DNA of 10,788 bases from SFJ001 sp045118955 (GTDB taxonomy: Bacteria > Bacillota > Clostridia > Oscillospirales > Ruminococcaceae): positions 1-10,788 of the forward strand of contig JBGVKB010000044.1 of NCBI GenBank assembly GCA_045118955.1. The letters run 5' to 3'. Under the pieces are notes generated by a model that saw only the letters and a list, made by a program, of their open reading frames with translations, did not search any database and was not told the origin of the DNA. Within the stretch, counting starts at the first letter, position 1; every line of letters starts with the position of its first letter. The position numbers and the translations under genes are program-made. Positions 6,656 through 10,788 of this stretch are shown one piece after another.

Positions 6656-7642
6656 TCAGGCTTGCGGTTCTTCCTCCTCCAGCAGCTCCAGCACCTCGTC
6701 CAGCAGGTCGCCCGCCAGACTCACCCGGCCGCGCAGCTCGGCCAGCGCGCCCTCGGCGGCGCAGCTCCCGGTCTGGGCGTCCACCAGCCGCACCCGGTCG
6801 TCCAGCAGCGCCGTCCAGTACTCGGCGTCCCCGTACAAAAAGGTCGCCCAGCGGTAGCCCTGCCAGGGCGCGTCGCTCACCGCCGTGGCGGTGTACCGCC
6901 CCAGCGGCAGGTAGCCCACCACGTCGTTCACGTCCGGCGAGTCAAAGTACTCGGTGCGGGTGCTGGTCACCTCCAGCTCCTTGCCGCTCACCGGGATCAT
7001 GACCGGCCCGCCGCCCCCGAAGCCGTTCAGCCCCTGCTGCTGCAGCAGCGGCAGAAAGTTGCGGTAGCTGTAGTTCAGGTCCACGTTCCCGTCCACGCCG
7101 TCCACCCGCCCGGTGGAGGAGTACTGCCACAGGGCGTACTCCGCGTCCAGCCCCACATAGCCCCGGTAGTCGGCCACCCACAGCGGGTATTCCGCCAGCG
7201 CGGCCACGTCCAGATACTGCTGGGCGAAGGCGGTGTAGGTGTACCAGCCGGGCAGCCAGCCCCGCTGGTTCAGAATGTCCATGGCGTACCGCACCAGCCC
7301 GGTGAGCCGCGTCCGCCCCAGCCCGGTCAGCGCGGAGGACTCCACGTCCACAAACACCGGGTACTCCATCTGCAGCCCCTCCAGCGCCGGCAGGAAGGTC
7401 TCCAGCTCGGCGGCGGCCTGCTCCTCGGTGCGGGCGTAGGTGAAGTAGTACGCCCCGGTTTTTAACCCGGCGGCGCGGGCGGCGTTCACGTTGCGGCGGA
7501 AATAGGGGTCCACATAGGGGCTGCCCCCGTTTGAGGAGCCAACCCGCAGGATGGCAAACTGCACCCCCGCCGCCGCCACCGCCGCCCAGTTCACCGTCCC
7601 CTGATAACGGGACGCATCGATCCCTCTCTCGTAGATGGCCAT
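6656..7642 (-). CDS. GH25 lysozyme/muramidase with SH3-like C-terminus
   Basis: A 328-residue protein. Residues 5-205 match glycoside hydrolase family 25, which cleaves the MurNAc-GlcNAc bond of peptidoglycan. Visible motifs are GIDASRYQG (catalytic Asp9), GAYYFTYA, the D-x-E pair at D99/E101 in VFVDVES, LWVADY, and ALWQYSSTGRVDGVDGNVDLN near the barrel end. Residues about 210-285 look like a small beta-rich SH3-type wall-binding domain, followed by an acidic helical tail (about 290-328). There is no signal peptide or TM helix, as in phage endolysins, yet no other phage genes are near. Start ATG at 7642, with a GGGGGGAGAGG motif. It lies 53 bases after the XRE regulator and probably shares its transcript. 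Confidence 0.9.
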   Translation of the reverse strand: MAIYERGIDASRYQGTVNWAAVAAAGVQFAILRVGSSNGGSPYVDPYFRRNVNAARAAGLKTGAYYFTYARTEEQAAAELETFLPALEGLQMEYPVFVDVESSALTGLGRTRLTGLVRYAMDILNQRGWLPGWYTYTAFAQQYLDVAALAEYPLWVADYRGYVGLDAEYALWQYSSTGRVDGVDGNVDLNYSYRNFLPLLQQQGLNGFGGGGPVMIPVSGKELEVTSTRTEYFDSPDVNDVVGYLPLGRYTATAVSDAPWQGYRWATFLYGDAEYWTALLDDRVRLVDAQTGSCAAEGALAELRGRVSLAGDLLDEVLELLEEEEPQA

Positions 7643-7695
7643 CGGCCTCTCCCCCCTTCACCGGCAGTCTATGCGGCGGCGGGGCGGGCGGTGCA

Positions 7696-8301
7696 TCAGA
7701 GCAGGTCGGCGGCCTTCACCCGGAACAGCCCGTGCCGGTTGCAGCAGGCGTACAGCACATCCCCCGGCCGTGCCCCGGCAAAGCGGGCCTCGGGCGACTG
7801 CTCCGGGTAGAGCTTCACCAGCTGCACCCGGTCAAAGCCCACCAGCGCCAAAAAGGTCAGGAAGTGTTCCTTTTCCATGGGGTGCGCCAGCCGCACATAC
7901 AGCTCGTCCTCCACCCGGTCGGCCTGCGGTGCGTGGGCGGGGTCGGGGGCCTCCGGCTCCAGCGGCGGCAGGTCGATGCCGCAGCAGCAAAACGCCCCCT
8001 GCCCCAAGCTGTACAGCAGGTTGCCGCACACCGGGCACAGGTAAAACCGCGCCCGCGGCACACTGCCCGCCCGGTTGCGGTTCACCACCGCCTCGCCCCG
8101 CAGCAGCTCTGCCACGCTCACCCCCAAGGCGGCGGCCAGCGGGGCCAGCAGGGTGACGTCCGGCAGCCCGCGGCCCGTTTCCCACTTGCTCACCGCCTTG
8201 TCGCTCACCGCCAGCCGCTCGGCGAGCTGCTTTTGGGTGTATCCCTGTTTCTCCCGCAGCCGCCGAATGGTGCCGCCGGTCACATAGCCGCTCTGTTCCA
8301 T
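7696..8301 (-). CDS. XRE regulator fused to desulfoferrodoxin-like module
   Basis: A 201-residue fusion. Residues 9-68 are an XRE/Cro-type helix-turn-helix (TIRRLREKQGYTQKQLAERL, then AVSDKAVSKWETGRGLPD). Residues 86-110 resemble desulfoferrodoxin centre I: C89-x2-C92, then a CCG at 106-108 (with C105 adjacent), a rubredoxin-like Fe(SCys)4 site. Residues 120-201 resemble centre II, the superoxide reductase site: H123, HPMEKEH giving H140 and H146, and CNRH giving C187 and H190, with the HGLF ending of the family. The four His and one Cys ligands are thus kept. The Glu-Lys preceding the first His in enzymes (EKH) is Pro-Ala here (PAH). This suggests an iron or oxidant sensor controlling DNA binding. 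The centre I and II matches are from memory. Start ATG with GGGGAGG upstream. Confidence 0.88.
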   Translation of the reverse strand: MEQSGYVTGGTIRRLREKQGYTQKQLAERLAVSDKAVSKWETGRGLPDVTLLAPLAAALGVSVAELLRGEAVVNRNRAGSVPRARFYLCPVCGNLLYSLGQGAFCCCGIDLPPLEPEAPDPAHAPQADRVEDELYVRLAHPMEKEHFLTFLALVGFDRVQLVKLYPEQSPEARFAGARPGDVLYACCNRHGLFRVKAADLL

Positions 8302-8321
8302 GGTTCGTTCCTCCCCGGTCT

Positions 8322-8339
8322 CGGTGGTTTTTTCGGTGG
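8322..8339. repeat. Direct repeat CGGTGG x2, possible operator
   Basis: CGGTGG occurs at 8322-8327 and 8334-8339, separated by TTTTTT. It lies just downstream of the proposed -10 (8344-8349), across the expected transcription start of the XRE fusion gene. That is where an autorepressor could bind. Its role as an operator is an inference. Confidence 0.25.
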
Positions 8340-8343
8340 CTTC

Positions 8344-8372
8344 AGCATACCGCCAAACCCGCCCGGCGGCAA
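8344..8372 (-). promoter_or_regulatory. Promoter of the XRE-desulfoferrodoxin gene
   Basis: On the minus strand TTGCCG (8367-8372) and TATGCT (8344-8349) are 17 bases apart, about 43 bases before the start codon and after the upstream operon's terminator. Confidence 0.5.
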
Positions 8373-8392
8373 CCTACGGGTGGTAGAGCGGC

Positions 8393-8431
8393 AAAAGGGC
8401 GGCCGACCTCTGTGTTCGAGGTCAGCCGCCC
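8393..8431 (-). terminator. Terminator of the CPBP-tadA-SDR operon
   Basis: On the minus strand GGGCGGCTGACCTC pairs with GAGGTCGGCCGCCC (one T-G pair) around GAACACA, giving a 14-base-pair stem (8397-8431) followed by TTTT (8393-8396). The U-tail is short but the stem is strong. It lies about 110 bases after the SDR stop. Confidence 0.75.
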
Positions 8432-8479
8432 GGTTCGCGCTCACACTGCGCGGGATCGCGTTTTTTCTCCACACACTTC

Positions 8480-8516
8480 TATACGTTTGATATAAGTGCT
8501 CTCAGATTATACGTTT
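8480..8516. repeat. Direct repeat TATACGTTT, 28-base period
   Basis: TATACGTTT occurs at 8480-8488 and 8508-8516 in an AT-rich block inside the SDR 3' untranslated region. The following bases are similar (GATA and TGTA). It could be a binding site or chance similarity. No gene start is adjacent on either strand. Confidence 0.3.
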
Positions 8517-8539
8517 TGTATTCCCTCGGGCACGCTCCG

Positions 8540-9265
8540 TCAGATCACCAGACCGCCGTTCTGCCCGATGACCTGCCCGGTGATGTACCCGGCGTTCTCC
8601 CCCGCCAAAAACACCAGCGTGGCGGCGACCTCCTCCGGGGTGCCCAGCCGGCCCACCGGGGTCTCCTCCGCCAGCGCGGCCTTGTCCTCGGGGGTGAAGG
8701 CGGCCATCATGTCCGTCTCGATGACGCCGGGGGCCACGCAGTTCACCGTGATGCCGCTGGGGCCTTCCTCCTTGGCCAGCGCCTTGGTCAGGCCGATCAG
8801 CCCCGCCTTGGCCGCCGAGTAGTGTACCTCACAGCTTCCGCCGGTCTGCCCCCACATACTGCTCACGGTCAGGATGCGCCCCCACTTTTTGCGGATCATC
8901 CCCGGCAGGGCGCGGCGGCAGCAGTAGAACGCGCCGTTCAGATGCACGTCCATCATGCGCTTCCAGTCCTCGTCGGTCAGGTCGGTGAACAGCTTCTGCT
9001 GGGCCACGCCCGCGTTGCACACCAGCACCTCCACCGGGCCGAACACCGCCTCCACCGTGTGGAACATCTCCTCCACCTGCGCCGGGTCGGCCACGTCCGC
9101 CTGCACCAGCAGCACCTGACCGGGCCAGCGCGCCGCCAGCGCCTTGGCCGCCGCCGTGCTGGCGCGGTAGTTCAGCGCCACCCGGCAGCCCGCCTGTACA
9201 AAGGCCTCCACCGCCGCCGCGCCGATGCCCCGGCTGCCGCCGGTGACCAGTACCACCTTATCCAT
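8540..9265 (-). CDS. YmfI/FabG-like short-chain dehydrogenase
   Basis: A 241-residue SDR reductase with a Rossmann fold. Seen motifs are TGGSRGIG (8-15, NADP-binding glycine motif), D57 in QADVAD, CNAG (83-86), SSMWG with catalytic Ser136, and HYSAAKAG with Tyr149 and Lys153. APGVIETDM (178-186) and the ITGQVIGQNGGLVI ending are also family features. The segments GVAQQKLFTDLTDEDW and SSMWGQTGGSCEVHYSAAKAG resemble the YmfI type, which in Bacillus reduces a modification on elongation factor P. FabG-type 3-oxoacyl-ACP reduction is the alternative. The Asn of the usual catalytic tetrad seems replaced by His108 (VHLNG). The start at 9265 has AGGAGG six bases upstream and overlaps the tadA stop by 8 bases, so it is translationally coupled. 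Confidence 0.92.
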   Translation of the reverse strand: MDKVVLVTGGSRGIGAAAVEAFVQAGCRVALNYRASTAAAKALAARWPGQVLLVQADVADPAQVEEMFHTVEAVFGPVEVLVCNAGVAQQKLFTDLTDEDWKRMMDVHLNGAFYCCRRALPGMIRKKWGRILTVSSMWGQTGGSCEVHYSAAKAGLIGLTKALAKEEGPSGITVNCVAPGVIETDMMAAFTPEDKAALAEETPVGRLGTPEEVAATLVFLAGENAGYITGQVIGQNGGLVI

Positions 9266-9770
9266 CGCTCTCCTCCTGTGCGGCAAGGGCCGCCTTCTGC
9301 TTTTCCTCTTTTGCGGCGCGCCGCTTCTCGCGCAGGTACGCAAAAAACACCTGCAGCTTGGCGGCGGCCTCCTCCTCCAGCAGGCCGCTCTCGATCACCG
9401 GCCGGTGGTTGAAGGGCAGCGCGAACAGGTCGGTCACCGACCCGCAGCACCCCGCCTTGGGGTCCTTCGCGCCGTACACCACCCGCCGCAGCCGGCTGTT
9501 GATGATGGCCCCGCTGCACATAGGGCAGGGCTCCAGCGTCACAAACAGCTCACACTGCCACAGCCGCCAGCCCCCCAGCACCCGGCAGGCCTCCTGAATG
9601 GCCAGCAGCTCGGCGTGGTGGGTGGCGTTTTTCTCGGTCTCGCGGGTGTTGTGGGCCATGGCCACCGGCACGCCGTCCTTGGCCACCACCGCGCCCACCG
9701 GCACCTCGCCCAGCGCGGCGGCCTTGTCCGCCTCGGCCAGCGCCAGCCGCATCAGTTCCACATCGGTCAT
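9258..9770 (-). CDS. tadA: tRNA-specific adenosine deaminase
   Basis: A 170-residue zinc deaminase that converts adenosine to inosine at the wobble position (34) of tRNA-Arg(ACG). The zinc site is complete: H52 and E54 in HAE, and C82 and C85 in PCPMCSGAI. N41 in AHNTRE and the GAKDPKAGCCGS loop (100-111) are also typical of TadA. Length is near the family norm, with a Lys/Glu/Ala-rich tail. Start ATG at 9770; the GGAGG (9778-9782) lies inside the end of the CPBP gene, so the two are coupled. An essential housekeeping gene in most bacteria. Confidence 0.95.
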   Translation of the reverse strand: MTDVELMRLALAEADKAAALGEVPVGAVVAKDGVPVAMAHNTRETEKNATHHAELLAIQEACRVLGGWRLWQCELFVTLEPCPMCSGAIINSRLRRVVYGAKDPKAGCCGSVTDLFALPFNHRPVIESGLLEEEAAAKLQVFFAYLREKRRAAKEEKQKAALAAQEESDG

Positions 9771-9773
9771 CGG

Positions 9774-10658
9774 TCATCCTCCCATCCAGTTCCATGCCAG
9801 CCGCGCCGCCAGCGCCAGCAGCACCACATCGTACGCCGGGCAGAGCAGAAGCTGCCACGCCGCCCGCCCCGGGCGCAGAGGCTTCTCCCAGCCGGGGCGC
9901 GCGCCGCGCCGCCGGTACAGCGCCCACGCCCCCCACACCGGGCCGCCCAGCATGAGGGCCAGTGAGGCCAGCAGCGCCGGGCCTTCGGGGGCGTATTGGT
10001 TCAAATACAGGCTGACGAACGCCAGCAGGTTGTTGACAAAGTGCAGCGCCATGCCCGGCAGGATGCTGCCCGCCTTTTGCGCCAGCAGACCCAGCACAAG
10101 GCCGCACACCAGCGCGGTCAGGCACTGCCCCGGCTCGCTGTGCAGCAGGGCAAACAGCACCGCCGGCCCCGCCACCGCCGCCGCCCCCCCAAAGGGTGCC
10201 AGCAGCCCGGCCATCACGCCCCGGAACAGCAGCTCCTCCAGCACCGCGGGCAGCAGGCAGTTGACCGCCAGTGCCAGAGCCAGCGCCGCGCCGCCCTCGG
10301 GCAGACTGCCGGTGGGGGCGGGGCGATCCAGCAGGGCGCGCAGCAGCGCCGCCAGCAGGTTCGCGCCCATAGCCGCCCCCAAAAACAGCGGCAGCCACTG
10401 CCCCACCGCCCCGCGGGGGGCGCTGCGCAGCCCCAGCCGCCCGGGGGACAGCCCCTCGAGCCGCGCCAGCAGCAGGGCGGGCAGACCCAGTGCCAGCGCC
10501 TGCCCCGCGCCGGCGGCAAGCAGCACCGCCGCCGCGCCAAGCCCGCCGGTGGGCAGCAGCGCCGCCGCGCCCGCCACCAGCAGATACACCATGGCCCCCA
10601 CGCCGCACAGCCCCGCCGCACGTGCAAAAGCCGACCAGCCGGTGTTCGTCTGCTGCAT
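9774..10658 (-). CDS. CPBP family intramembrane metalloprotease
   Basis: A 294-residue multi-pass membrane protein of the CAAX protease/bacteriocin-processing (CPBP, Abi) family. The family motifs are visible: EELLFRG (Glu141, Glu142, Arg146), FALLH (His173) and HFVNN (His206). Several hydrophobic helices surround them and the C-terminus is basic then hydrophobic. Members cleave within membranes in prenyl-protein-like, signalling or bacteriocin self-immunity roles; the substrate here is unknown. I chose ATG at 10658 (MQQTNTGW) because GTGAGG precedes it by about 8 bases. An ATG at 10691 would add 11 residues but has no ribosome binding site and would overlap the divergent tRNA promoter. It is first in an operon with tadA (3-base gap) and the SDR. 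Confidence 0.9.
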   Translation of the reverse strand: MQQTNTGWSAFARAAGLCGVGAMVYLLVAGAAALLPTGGLGAAAVLLAAGAGQALALGLPALLLARLEGLSPGRLGLRSAPRGAVGQWLPLFLGAAMGANLLAALLRALLDRPAPTGSLPEGGAALALALAVNCLLPAVLEELLFRGVMAGLLAPFGGAAAVAGPAVLFALLHSEPGQCLTALVCGLVLGLLAQKAGSILPGMALHFVNNLLAFVSLYLNQYAPEGPALLASLALMLGGPVWGAWALYRRRGARPGWEKPLRPGRAAWQLLLCPAYDVVLLALAARLAWNWMGG

Positions 10659-10690
10659 TCGGTTCGCCTCACTTTCCGGGCGGCGGCGCA

Positions 10691-10719
10691 TTGCAAACTG
10701 CCGCCCGCCGTGTTATAAT
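10691..10719 (+). promoter_or_regulatory. Sigma-A promoter of tRNA-Arg
   Basis: TTGCAA (10691-10696) and a perfect TATAAT (10714-10719) are 17 bases apart, 12 bases before the tRNA 5' end. Confidence 0.85.
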
Positions 10720-10731
10720 AAAAAATACAAT

Positions 10732-10788
10732 GTCTCTGTAGCTCAGTTGGATAGAGCGACCGCCTCCTAAGCGGTAGGCCGGAGGTTC
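10732..10788 (+). tRNA. tRNA-Arg(CCT), 3' end outside the window
   Basis: The cloverleaf can be traced: acceptor 5' strand GTCTCTG (10732-10738), then TA, D-arm GCTC...GAGC (10741-10757), anticodon stem ACCGC/GCGGT (10759-10775) and loop CTCCTAA with anticodon CCT at 10766-10768. The variable region AGGCC and the start of the T-arm, GGAGG then TTC, follow. It reads the Arg codon AGG. The T-arm and acceptor 3' strand lie beyond the window. Confidence 0.93.

Noticed and set aside
6656..7642. Prophage remnant suggested by an endolysin-like GH25 gene
   Set aside because: No holin, integrase, structural gene or attachment repeat is nearby, and flanking genes are ordinary chromosomal ones.
8397..8466. 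Plus-strand small RNA ending in CGCGC/GCGCG hairpin and T6 (8461-8466)
   Set aside because: No plus-strand promoter or conserved structure was found, and the strong stem at 8397-8431 is better explained as the minus-strand operon terminator.
10732..10788. tRNA-Arg as an integration site of a mobile element
   Set aside because: The tRNA 3' end is outside the window and no integrase or repeat of it is visible inside.

Overview
The window is very G+C-rich, with Shine-Dalgarno-led genes packed head to tail, U-tailed hairpin terminators and Clostridia-type proteins (ECF sigma factors with a DUF4179 partner, a YmfI-like reductase, a desulfoferrodoxin-like module). This suggests a high-GC anaerobic gut Firmicute of the Oscillospiraceae/Ruminococcaceae (Faecalibacterium-Subdoligranulum-Gemmiger type). 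The genus is an inference from protein style, not a measured match. No CRISPR array, insertion sequence or rRNA is visible.

Left part (1-3171, plus strand). An AT-rich tract (about 1-180) differs sharply in composition from the rest and carries a possible leftward promoter. Then comes a cell-envelope stress type operon: an ECF sigma factor (286-810), a zinc-binding membrane anti-sigma factor (812-1351), a TM2-like membrane protein (1360-1893) and a 25-residue membrane peptide (1890-1967), closed by a terminator. A separate gene (2104-3171) encodes a membrane protein with a LiaF-like transmembrane hairpin and a large C-terminal domain. A bidirectional terminator follows.

Middle (3251-5260, minus strand). 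A second ECF sigma factor (4653-5180) overlaps a DUF4179-family membrane protein (3251-4681), its likely anti-sigma or sensor partner. The two sigma factors look like paralogues, so the window holds two convergent signalling systems with different kinds of partner.

Right part (5405-10658, minus strand). There are three transcription units. The first is an AI-2E family transporter with its own promoter. The second is an XRE regulator fused to a desulfoferrodoxin/superoxide-reductase-like module, followed by a GH25 lysozyme without a signal peptide; it has its own promoter and terminator. The third is a tightly coupled operon of CPBP intramembrane protease, tRNA adenosine deaminase TadA and a YmfI-like short-chain reductase. 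On the plus strand at the right edge, a good sigma-A promoter drives tRNA-Arg(CCT), which is cut by the window end.

The most interesting object is the regulator at 7696-8301. It keeps all the metal ligands of both desulfoferrodoxin iron centres but lacks the Glu-Lys pair of the superoxide reductase active site. That fits a redox or iron sensor better than an enzyme.
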